Source: Bacteroidales bacterium
Lineage (GTDB): Bacteria > Bacteroidota > Bacteroidia > Bacteroidales > UBA1402
Reading direction: 5' to 3'
Length of the DNA stretch: 7,546 bases
Assembly: GCA_012511135.1 (NCBI GenBank)
Contig: JAAZGQ010000289.1
Location: 1-7,546 of the forward strand
Part shown: positions 1 to 6,461 of the stretch, piece after piece
How positions within the stretch are numbered: the stretch's first letter is position 1
How the letters are laid out: every line of letters starts with the position of its first letter
Program-made: the position numbers and the translations under genes
Notes under the pieces: generated by a model
What the model saw: the letters and a program-made list of their open reading frames with translations, nothing else
Told to the model about the DNA's origin: nothing
Databases searched by the model: none

Positions 1-3000
1 CTGTAAGCTGCTTCTTTCATGCCGGCCAGGGCATAGGCAGAAGCCAGTAACCATTTCCCCTGCTTGTTGAGGCAATCAGCTTTCATCAGGCGGTTCATGG
101 CCGCAATCTCGGGTTCTCCAGCCCGGGCAAGAACAAACAAAGCATAGGCTTGTATCAATGCTTTGTGGTCCGGCTTATAATCGCGATATCTGCGAACCCC
201 GCTGACAAGGTAATCAAGACCGGCTCTTTTTAAATTGGAGGGGATCAGATAGGCGGCTTTTTCGGCTTCCAGCATAAAATAGCTCAGATAGGCTGTCAGC
301 CAAAGATCACCCCCGGACTGGCCGGGCCAGAAAGCAAAGCCTCCGTCCATACTTTGGTAGCGGGGAAGACGATCAACACAGTCTTTTATCTTCTGTTCGT
401 ATTCCCGGCCTTTTTCGCTGCTCAATTCCAGCAGTTTCGGAACGTAAACCAAAGGAAGAACAGACGACACGACCTGCTCGGCACACAGGTGGGGATACTG
501 GTCCAGAAAACTCAGCTGATAATCCAGATTCAGAGGCAATACCGAAGATATTTCCATCCTTGCCGTATTGGTTCCCGCCACTCCCAGAGGCGACAATTTT
601 TGTTGCCAGCTTTCCGCTTGGGACAGTAATTTATAAGTTTGTTCCAGACTGGGCGGATTATTGTGCAAGACATCCAGCTCTATTTCCTGTTGGGTTTTTT
701 CCCTGCCCGATACTGCGCTAAGTTTTATTCTGCCCAGGCCGGCCTTCCCGGCTGTTTTAAGCTCAAAAAGCACATCCTGCTGACCGGGAGCCTCAAAATG
801 GATCAGGGTGTCTGCTGAGCCCTGTAGCATCCCTTCTGTCTCAAAGCTTAATCTGACGCTTTTAATGCTTTCGTCCATAGCAAAGACCGTAAGAGGAAGT
901 GCCGCCTTTTCGCCCAAAGCCAAAGTTCTGGGCAAGCTGGCATAAAGCATCAACGGCTCGCTGACCCTGATGCTTTTTTCTATACTGCCGTAACGGCCCT
1001 GGCCGGCAGCAATAAGCATAGCCCTTACAGAGCCGGCATAAGGTTTGAGCCGGATTTTGTGCTCGGCTTTTTTCCCGGCTTCCAGACGGAAAGGCCCCAG
1101 CACTTCGACTATTGGAATAAAACGATCGGCTTTTTTCCTGGAATAATCTATTTCCTGATCGGAACCACCTATGGCATACATACTTTCCAGCCTGCTGCCA
1201 AAGGAGCCCAGGACTTCGTTGTACATATCGTAGGTTTTGGTACCCAGAGCTTCTTTAGCGTAAAAATGGGCCCAGGGATCGGGGGTTTTGAAATTGGTCA
1301 GATCGAGCAAACCTTCGTCCACCAGGGCGATGGTATAATCCATGGCTTGCTTGTTGCTTTCGCTTACCCGGAGGGTGTATTCTTTTTCGGGACGCAGCTC
1401 CCCGGGAATTTCCAATATAGGATGTAAGCGGGTTTGCTCATCCTCTACTCCAAAGGAAGTAAGCCCGAAGAGCCTTATTGGCAAATCGTTGGCTGTTTGT
1501 GCATAGGCCTGAATCAGCATGACACTTACATAAACATTGGGTGTCATTTGAGGAGTAGTCACAAAGCTGTATTCGTTCATGGCCTCCAGATTATCCAGCC
1601 ATTCCTGATGCAGGATGCCTTTGCCGTTCTCCAGGGTCACCAGGGCCCGGGCGTCTTTGCCGGCCGGAAAACTCAGGCTGGCTGTTTCGCCCACTTTATA
1701 TTCGCTTCGCTCGGCTACCAGAGCCAAGACCTGAGCGTCGCCTTTTTGTATGCCGCTGCCCCAGGGCAGACCAAAATAGAGTTGTTGTCCGCAGGTATGC
1801 CCGTCGGGAGCTGTCACCAGTAATAAATAACTTCCGTAACGCTGCCTGTTGTTCTTTAATTCAAAGCTGCCTTTGCCCTTGCTGGTGCTTAATTTGCTTG
1901 TGAAAACCGGTTTGTGATAGGTTTGACCGGCATAGGAAGCCAGCAGGTTCTTGTTGCCCTGATACCACCAATGGTAATCAAGGTCGTAAAGCTTTACCTC
2001 AATATCACTGAGATCTGCCGGATTTCCCTTTTTATCGACACTTAATACTTCGATCCGGTGATTTTTATCGTTGTCCAGCTTCTTCCAGGATGGATAGGAA
2101 TAATTGATTTTAAGGCCGACAAAATGCTCAGAGGCAGCATAGGGAATGATTCGCTGATTAATACTGAAGCCGCCGCCCTCGTAAACTTTGGTGCTGATTC
2201 TGGCCTGCATATAGCCTTCAAAATCCTTACCCGGGCCAAAGGACATATTTACAGAGGCTTCTCCTTTGTTGTCGAGCCGGCCGTCAAACAACATAAATTC
2301 TTTGCTGGATTGGCGGGGATAGGGCGTAGAAAAATCATACTCCTTGTATTGTTCAAATTTAGGCGTATTTGGATGCAGCACGGCACTTACCTGAGCTTTC
2401 ATATTGCCTGCCGGTGTTCCGTGCAACCAGCCGGCTTTGAGTTTTGCTCTGCTAGTCTCTGACTTACTTAATAAATCTTCCTTTATCTCCAGTTCTATTT
2501 TCAGTCGGTTGGGTTTGATGCTTTCTATCTGTATGCCGCGCTGAAAAACATGACTACCTGCTTTAACAACCACTTTCCAGTTTCCGGTAGGATCCTCTGC
2601 GCTGCTGGCAAAATAAAAAGGATAAATACAGCGTTCATCGCGCCGGGAAAGCATTTTTTTTACAAACTGCCCGCGGGGATTGTAAATTTCCATAGTGATG
2701 GGATGACCCTCCGGCAATTGTTGTTCCCGGTCTTCGAGTATAAAATGCAGGTAAATGCTGTCACCCGGCCTCCACACATCGCGTTCGGCATAGAAGAATG
2801 CTTTGATGCCTTTTTCTACTTTGATGCCCTCTGTTTCAAAATTGGCCGTTGGTATGGCACTGCTGTTGTCCAGCTTTAAATAGGCGTATTGATTGCCTTT
2901 CCTGGCAAACAAGACAAAGGGAGCTCTTTCGGGAGTAAAGCGGCAAGTGCCCTGCGCATCGGTCTGAGCCTGGGCCAAAACTTGATTCTGATAATCGTAA

Positions 3001-4628
3001 ACACTCAATTGTACTCCGGCTTCGGAAGCTGTAGTCATTAAATTGCTTACGTAAACCGACAGCTGCCCCTTAGCGTCCATTTTGGCAATCAAAGCCAGGT
3101 CGGAACAAAACACATTACGACTTACAAAACGATCTGTAGAGAAATAAGCCTGACTAGAGGGATTGTCGCGGTTGCGCCAATCGTAATAATAATTGTAGTA
3201 TACATTTTCGTAGCTTTGCTGTGGATACAACAACTCTTCTTCTATCGGCACGTAATGATCCATTTCTTCCGGAGCCTGCTCGTCGTAAAGCGAATAGGCT
3301 TTTCTAAAACCCAACTCCACATTGTATATTGATCCGGGTTCTACATCAATAAAAGAAGCCAGATCCAGACTGAAAGCATTCCAGTTGGACAAATCTTCGG
3401 CTCCTTTGTCCTGTAGGGAAATTCTTTTGGTAACGATGGTTCTTCCTACTCTGTTGAGTTGCCATTTATAGGTTTCATCTATGTCGTTATTCTGGAAAAA
3501 AGACACGATGTTGTTGGGAAAAATCTGAATCACGCGCAAGTCAACCGCCTTGAGCCCTACAGCAGAAAAAGGCAGAATCAAGCCCTGGCTCTGAGGCATG
3601 ATGACCCCTTTGCCCAACAGGCGCAAAGCAGGTTTAATACGTCCGAAATTAATTTTTTGGCTGTAATTTCTGGCAAGGATTTTTCCCTGTTTGTTTTCTA
3701 CCGAGCGTGAAATATTCAGGCTGTATTCACCCGACAAAGTTTTGGAAGGATAAATTTTAAGGACATTATTATCAATGGTATATTTGATCTCTTCTTTGGC
3801 CAAGCTAACCAGCCCTCTTAAATCCTGCTGTTGGCTGAGCAGATCCGAAAAAACAATTTCGAGCACCTGATCGGGGCTTTCTTTTACCCTGACTGCGCTG
3901 AGCATAAATATTTCGGTACCCGGAATGGTAAAGAAATATTGATTAATTGAGGGTTTATAACTCTTGTCTACCGGTTTAATATTCAGAATCAGTTCGCTGT
4001 TTTCTTTTGCTCTTACAATATTTCTGATCCTCAGGCTATGGCTAAATGTTTCCGGACGATGATCCCAGTCCAGTGTAAATTGCTGATTGGGGTATTCAAT
4101 ACTCAGGCTTTGTTCAATTTCGCGGGAATCAAATCTATCCGAAGTGTTGACAAACACCTCCAGGTAATAATTACCCTCTTCGTCCAGGCGCAATTCATCG
4201 TAAGCAAGTTTTAATTGTTTTTTGCTGGTGAAAAAACTGAATTTCAATTCTTTATTTAATTTATCGGGCAGCTTTAGCAGGTTTTCCAAATTCAGACTTG
4301 CCTGATAAGTAGTATTCCAGTTTAACACTTTTTCCGGCACAAAAACCAAAGTATTAGTTGTTGTCCAGCTGCATTTTCCCTTTAGTTCGGGCTCAAAAAC
4401 AAAAGGACATTTTTCTATGCTTTTTCCTATAAATTCTTTTTCAACCATCTCTTTGGTAAATACTACGACTATAGGATCTGCACGTCTTATTGCCCCTGAG
4501 CTGATGGCAGATATAAAATTGGAATAATCACTGAGGTCTTTTTTGTACTTCTTGTCTGTTTTATTCCCACAAGCCACAGCTCCCATGGCTAAAAGGAGAA
4601 TAAAAACGATTCTGCTAAACTTTTTCAT
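1..4628 (-). CDS. Alpha-2-macroglobulin family lipoprotein, thioester type (3' end outside window)
   Basis: Bacterial alpha-2-macroglobulins are thought to trap foreign proteases in the periplasm. One uninterrupted frame of 1542 codons is visible. The N-terminus is a lipoprotein signal (MKKFSRIVFILLLAMGAVAC), with Cys20 the likely lipidated residue. Beta-rich macroglobulin domains follow. The MG2-type signature AERDVWRPGD ends at residue 623. VDEGLLDL lies at about 1103-1110, followed by a segment typical of family members (TPDPWAHFYAKEALG). The central A2M domain is around 1160-1240. The thioester domain starts near 1310 and carries CAEQ at 1382-1385 (bases 474-485), then the alpha/alpha-toroid segment DGGFAFWPG. 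Related Bacteroidetes proteins run to roughly 1800-1900 residues, so the rest of the thioester domain and the C-terminal domains are missing at the window edge. The ATG overlaps the queH stop as ATGA, so translation is probably coupled. No acidic residues directly follow Cys20, which argues for periplasmic rather than surface exposure. A pbpC-like gene is often a neighbour in other bacteria; none is visible here. Confidence 0.93.
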   Translation of the reverse strand, partial: MKKFSRIVFILLLAMGAVACGNKTDKKYKKDLSDYSNFISAISSGAIRRADPIVVVFTKEMVEKEFIGKSIEKCPFVFEPELKGKCSWTTTNTLVFVPEKVLNWNTTYQASLNLENLLKLPDKLNKELKFSFFTSKKQLKLAYDELRLDEEGNYYLEVFVNTSDRFDSREIEQSLSIEYPNQQFTLDWDHRPETFSHSLRIRNIVRAKENSELILNIKPVDKSYKPSINQYFFTIPGTEIFMLSAVRVKESPDQVLEIVFSDLLSQQQDLRGLVSLAKEEIKYTIDNNVLKIYPSKTLSGEYSLNISRSVENKQGKILARNYSQKINFGRIKPALRLLGKGVIMPQSQGLILPFSAVGLKAVDLRVIQIFPNNIVSFFQNNDIDETYKWQLNRVGRTIVTKRISLQDKGAEDLSNWNAFSLDLASFIDVEPGSIYNVELGFRKAYSLYDEQAPEEMDHYVPIEEELLYPQQSYENVYYNYYYDWRNRDNPSSQAYFSTDRFVSRNVFCSDLALIAKMDAKGQLSVYVSNLMTTASEAGVQLSVYDYQNQVLAQAQTDAQGTCRFTPERAPFVLFARKGNQYAYLKLDNSSAIPTANFETEGIKVEKGIKAFFYAERDVWRPGDSIYLHFILEDREQQLPEGHPITMEIYNPRGQFVKKMLSRRDERCIYPFYFASSAEDPTGNWKVVVKAGSHVFQRGIQIESIKPNRLKIELEIKEDLLSKSETSRAKLKAGWLHGTPAGNMKAQVSAVLHPNTPKFEQYKEYDFSTPYPRQSSKEFMLFDGRLDNKGEASVNMSFGPGKDFEGYMQARISTKVYEGGGFSINQRIIPYAASEHFVGLKINYSYPSWKKLDNDKNHRIEVLSVDKKGNPADLSDIEVKLYDLDYHWWYQGNKNLLASYAGQTYHKPVFTSKLSTSKGKGSFELKNNRQRYGSYLLLVTAPDGHTCGQQLYFGLPWGSGIQKGDAQVLALVAERSEYKVGETASLSFPAGKDARALVTLENGKGILHQEWLDNLEAMNEYSFVTTPQMTPNVYVSVMLIQAYAQTANDLPIRLFGLTSFGVEDEQTRLHPILEIPGELRPEKEYTLRVSESNKQAMDYTIALVDEGLLDLTNFKTPDPWAHFYAKEALGTKTYDMYNEVLGSFGSRLESMYAIGGSDQEIDYSRKKADRFIPIVEVLGPFRLEAGKKAEHKIRLKPYAGSVRAMLIAAGQGRYGSIEKSIRVSEPLMLYASLPRTLALGEKAALPLTVFAMDESIKSVRLSFETEGMLQGSADTLIHFEAPGQQDVLFELKTAGKAGLGRIKLSAVSGREKTQQEIELDVLHNNPPSLEQTYKLLSQAESWQQKLSPLGVAGTNTARMEISSVLPLNLDYQLSFLDQYPHLCAEQVVSSVLPLVYVPKLLELSSEKGREYEQKIKDCVDRLPRYQSMDGGFAFWPGQSGGDLWLTAYLSYFMLEAEKAAYLIPSNLKRAGLDYLVSGVRRYRDYKPDHKALIQAYALFVLARAGEPEIAAMNRLMKADCLNKQGKWLLASAYALAGMKEAAY

Positions 4629-5257
4629 TTTTCTGTTTTTTTATTTCTCATGGAAAACTCACAACCGCAATAATCCTGTCTGTACAAACCGTATTGTTTG
4701 GATAATTCTATGGAGCGTTTATAGCCTTCTTTCTTTTTAAAATCAGCGTATAAATATCGAATTCCATATTTATTTTCATAGTCTGCTCCCAATTCATTTA
4801 TCCACTTTGCGTTTTTCAAAGGACTGATACTTAATGTTGTGGTAAAATAATCCAACGATTTTTCTGCTGCTTTTTTGGCTGCTGCTTCCAGGCGCAAGGC
4901 ATAACATTTTTTGCAACGGCCGCCTCCTTCTTTTTCGTTTTCCAGACCTTGAATTTTCTGGTAAAATTCAGAAGGATTATAATGTGCTTCTTCAATAAAT
5001 ATGGCATTATTTGCTTTAAATTCCTGGACGAATTTTATTAATTCTTTGAGTCGGGTAAAATATTCTTCTTGCGGATAAATATTGGGATTATAATAATACA
5101 GGGTGATTTCAAAATAATCAGATAAATATTCCAAAACATAGCTACTGCAGGGAGCACAACAAACATGCAGCAAAAGACTTGGTGTTTTATGCTTAGATTT
5201 AATTTCTTCCAGCGTCTTATTGAGAACAAGTTGATAATTAGTTGACTGCATAAACAT
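4625..5257 (-). CDS. queH: Epoxyqueuosine reductase QueH
   Basis: QueH reduces epoxyqueuosine to queuosine at tRNA wobble position 34 in the cytoplasm. It is the iron-sulfur, cobalamin-independent alternative to QueG (former family DUF208). From the start chosen here the protein is 210 residues, a usual family length. The expected cysteines are all present: the HVCCAPCS motif (Cys33, Cys34, Cys37), the GGGRCKKC pair (Cys115, Cys118) and the C-terminal DYCGC pair (Cys197, Cys199). Other family segments are YYNPNIYPQEEY and FTTTLSISP. The open frame extends upstream to a GTG at 5269, but a TAnnTTTG promoter element covers that codon, so ATG at 5257 (used here) or ATG at 5251 is the more likely start. 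The gene probably heads a two-gene transcript with the macroglobulin gene, with no obvious functional link between them. Its sampled GC (27% over 4981-5040) is low. Confidence 0.95.
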   Translation of the reverse strand: MFMQSTNYQLVLNKTLEEIKSKHKTPSLLLHVCCAPCSSYVLEYLSDYFEITLYYYNPNIYPQEEYFTRLKELIKFVQEFKANNAIFIEEAHYNPSEFYQKIQGLENEKEGGGRCKKCYALRLEAAAKKAAEKSLDYFTTTLSISPLKNAKWINELGADYENKYGIRYLYADFKKKEGYKRSIELSKQYGLYRQDYCGCEFSMRNKKTEK

Positions 5258-5268
5258 TTCTTTACACA

Positions 5269-5276
5269 CAAAGGTA
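5269..5276 (-). promoter_or_regulatory. Putative Bacteroidetes -7 promoter element for queH and the macroglobulin gene
   Basis: Read on the minus strand this is TACCTTTG, an exact match to the Bacteroidetes -7 consensus TAnnTTTG. I see no good -33 TTG at the usual spacing, so support rests on the -7 element and its position. Transcription would begin near 5262-5264, leaving a leader of about 5-13 bases before the ATG codons at 5257 and 5251. This excludes the upstream GTG at 5269 as a start for this transcript. Confidence 0.5.
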
Positions 5277-5288
5277 ATTGATTTTTAC

Positions 5289-5296
5289 TAACTTTA
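5289..5296 (+). promoter_or_regulatory. Weak candidate -7 element for the PCMD-like gene
   Basis: TAACTTTA matches the Bacteroidetes -7 consensus TAnnTTTG at every fixed base except the last. It lies 29 bases before the ATG at 5326, which is suitable spacing. No -33 TTG is present at the expected distance. It lies in the short gap between divergent genes, where a plus-strand promoter must exist unless transcription enters from elsewhere. Confidence 0.28.
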
Positions 5297-5325
5297 TCCT
5301 GAATTTCTTTTAGCCTGATTTTTAT

Positions 5326-6042
5326 ATGAACTATTTATTATTTCTCTTTTTTGGCTGCTGTTTTTACTTAAATGCTCAAATGCAATTACCCAACGGCGGA
5401 TTTGAGCACTGGGAAGCTCCGGGTAAAACGCAGGAAGCTCTGGCTTGGAATTCTTTTGCTTCTGCCTCAGGTTCAGGCCTGGCATATTCCCTGGGACGTA
5501 CCAAACAAATTTTTGAAACCGACCAGATTCGTCCCGGATCCGACGGAAATAAAAGCATATTAATTGTATCACGCAGTTTGCTGGGGCATACCATTAATGG
5601 AACTATTACTACAGGTCAGTTGAATTTAGGAAGTATAAATCCCAAAAGCCCCGATAATTATATTATTACACGCAGCGAAAACAAGGATTTTCATCAATCT
5701 TTCACCGGATTACCCGATTCTATAGTATTTTGGACAAAATTCAGCAGTAAAGATATATGTAATCAGGCTTTTATGAAATTAATTATTCACGATAATTGTG
5801 ATGTAGCCGATACGCTGAAACCCGATAAATCGCCACATTCTCTTATTATTGCTCAAACAAGTGCTTATATAAACCATACTCAGGGAAAATGGAAACGAAT
5901 AAGTGTTCCAATAGAATATTACAATATCCACAAAAAACCCGCTTATCTTTTATTGATATTTACTACCAACGAAATACCGGGTCAGGGTACTGGAGAAGAT
6001 TCATTGTATTTGGACGATATTTCTTTTATTTATCGACACTAA
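5326..6042 (+). CDS. Secreted protein resembling the PCMD (putative carbohydrate metabolism domain) family
   Basis: The 238-residue product begins with a signal peptide (MNYLLFLFFGCCFYLNA, probable cleavage after Ala17), so it is exported. The mature part opens with NGGFEHWE (23-30), a common opening of Bacteroidetes extracellular beta-sandwich proteins. It continues with TTGQLNLGS (95-103), FTGLPDSIVFWTKF (126-139), MKLIIHDNCD (150-159) and a C-terminal strand pair with GEDSLYLDDISFIY (223-236). From memory this order matches the PCMD family (Pfam PF13201), whose name is a prediction rather than a demonstrated activity; the fold is probably a carbohydrate-binding-like jelly roll. I see no catalytic motif and no type IX secretion C-terminal domain after the sandwich. 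No glycan-degradation or SusC/SusD-type gene is adjacent, so context does not support a specific role. The gene is divergent from queH with a gap of about 70 bases. Confidence 0.72.
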   Translation: MNYLLFLFFGCCFYLNAQMQLPNGGFEHWEAPGKTQEALAWNSFASASGSGLAYSLGRTKQIFETDQIRPGSDGNKSILIVSRSLLGHTINGTITTGQLNLGSINPKSPDNYIITRSENKDFHQSFTGLPDSIVFWTKFSSKDICNQAFMKLIIHDNCDVADTLKPDKSPHSLIIAQTSAYINHTQGKWKRISVPIEYYNIHKKPAYLLLIFTTNEIPGQGTGEDSLYLDDISFIYRH

Positions 6043-6098
6043 TATCATAATAATTTTAGAATTGAAATATTTAAATAAAATAAGATATGATTATAGCC

Positions 6099-6116
6099 TG
6101 TTGATAGTGTTGATAA
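6099..6116 (-). promoter_or_regulatory. Tandem pair of DnaA-box-like 9-mers
   Basis: Two 9-base units abut head to tail: TGTTGATAG (6099-6107) and TGTTGATAA (6108-6116). On the minus strand they read CTATCAACA and TTATCAACA. The second is a perfect copy of the motif repeated across the spacer; the first has one mismatch at the outermost base. Which protein binds them is inferred only from similarity to DnaA boxes. Confidence 0.45.
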
Positions 6117-6123
6117 TTAAAAA

Positions 6124-6138
6124 TGAAATTTTATTTCA
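6124..6138. repeat. Short inverted repeat
   Basis: TGAAAT (6124-6129) and ATTTCA (6133-6138) form a 6-base stem around a TTT loop. It sits just after the tandem box pair and partly overlaps the imperfect box ATTTCAACA (6133-6141). At this AT content a stem this short could occur by chance. Confidence 0.3.
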
Positions 6139-6163
6139 ACATAAAAAGGCAATTGTAAAGAAT

Positions 6164-6183
6164 TTATCAACGACTTTTCAACA
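6164..6183 (+). promoter_or_regulatory. Pair of plus-strand DnaA-box-like 9-mers
   Basis: TTATCAACG (6164-6172) and TTTTCAACA (6175-6183) each differ by one base from TTATCAACA. They have the same orientation and are 2 bases apart. They directly border the most AT-rich part of the spacer, an arrangement seen next to unwinding elements in bacterial origins. Confidence 0.4.
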
Positions 6184-6240
6184 GTATAAATAATTAATAA
6201 TTAAACAAATAAAGAACATATAAACAGTTATTATTTTAGA
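6184..6240. other. Very AT-rich block, possible DNA unwinding element
   Basis: The line 6181-6240 has only 8 G or C bases in 60. It contains repeated TAATTAATAATTAA-type sequence with no coding potential. It lies between the box pair ending at 6183 and the perfect box at 6253. Easy melting is expected from composition; a role as an unwinding element is inference. Confidence 0.35.
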
Positions 6241-6252
6241 AGAAAATTTTGC

Positions 6253-6261
6253 TGTTGATAA
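6253..6261 (-). promoter_or_regulatory. Perfect DnaA-box-like 9-mer
   Basis: TGTTGATAA reads TTATCAACA on the minus strand, the second perfect copy of the spacer's repeated motif. It lies to the right of the AT-rich block and points in the same direction as the tandem pair at 6099-6116. Confidence 0.45.
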
Positions 6262-6339
6262 AGGGATATGTTCAAAACCAACATAAATGTGTTTAGAACT
6301 TTTTTAAAAATAGAGGAAGAAAAAATTGGATAATAGGGT

Positions 6340-6390
6340 CTTTTGATTATCACAAGTATTTATTGTTAATCAAAATTTATTTATCAAAAG
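6340..6390. repeat. Overlapping alternative inverted repeats upstream of the mutS promoter
   Basis: TTTTGATTA (6341-6349) is perfectly complementary to TAATCAAAA (6367-6375), a 9-base stem with a 17-base loop. The same left arm, taken as CTTTTGAT (6340-6347), is also perfectly complementary to ATCAAAAG (6383-6390), an 8-base alternative. The right arms are thus a near-direct repeat of ATCAAAA spaced 14 bases apart. The TTATCAAAA at 6381-6389 is also one mismatch from the box motif. The structure ends 14 bases before the -33 element of the mutS promoter, so it could be an operator. Confidence 0.4.
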
Positions 6391-6403
6391 CTATCTACAA
6401 TTA

Positions 6404-6435
6404 TTGACAAGATTTCAACAGATATCGTATTTTTG
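6404..6435 (+). promoter_or_regulatory. Bacteroidetes-type promoter for mutS
   Basis: TATTTTTG (6428-6435) is an exact match to the -7 consensus TAnnTTTG. TTG at 6404-6406 lies 21 bases upstream, close to the usual -33 spacing. Transcription would begin near 6441, giving a leader of about 20 bases before the GTG at 6462. An imperfect TCAACA box (6412-6420) sits between the two elements, so a protein bound there could affect mutS expression. Confidence 0.65.
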
Positions 6436-6461
6436 CAATTATACCAAAACAAACAGCGCTT

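Larger units (their letters stand above)
6043..6461. other. AT-rich non-coding spacer; candidate replication origin or DnaA-binding region
   Basis: No convincing gene is present. By direct count GC is 75 of 360 over 6061-6420 (21%), against about 50% in sampled mutS and PCMD-gene lines. Six TCAACA/TGTTGA cores lie at 6099, 6108, 6136, 6178, 6253 and 6415; at this base composition I estimate by hand about 0.2 expected over both strands. Two are perfect 9-mers TTATCAACA (6108-6116 and 6253-6261, both on the minus strand). TTATCAACA differs by one base from the classical DnaA box TTATCCACA. A very AT-rich block lies between box groups, and inverted repeats and the mutS promoter occupy the right part. 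Together this fits oriC, but a DnaA-controlled or other protein-bound promoter region is possible. The dnaA gene is not in the window, though in many bacteria oriC is not next to it. Confidence 0.45.

Noticed and set aside
354..3710. Plus-strand open frames of 80-135 codons inside 354-3710, and a minus-strand frame at 2042-2239
   Set aside because: All lie within the continuous macroglobulin gene in other frames, and their translations have no recognisable domains.
4543..4740. Plus-strand open frame of 65 codons
   Set aside because: It spans the antisense of the macroglobulin start and queH end, both of which are well supported genes.
5294..5594. Minus-strand and alternative plus-strand frames over the PCMD-like gene start
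   Set aside because: They are shadows of the signal-peptide-bearing gene at 5326-6042 and encode nothing recognisable.
6043..6070. Possible terminator after the PCMD-like gene
   Set aside because: Only short AT-only pairing is visible (CTAA with TTAG), with no GC stem and no U-tract.
6347..6355. TTATCACAA as a further DnaA box
   Set aside because: It differs at two positions from the motif repeated in the spacer and does not match TTATCCACA well.
6340..6390. Inverted repeats as a rho-independent terminator or CRISPR-like repeat
   Set aside because: The stems are AT-rich with a 17-base or longer loop and no following T-tract on the plus strand, and there is no regular repeat-spacer pattern.
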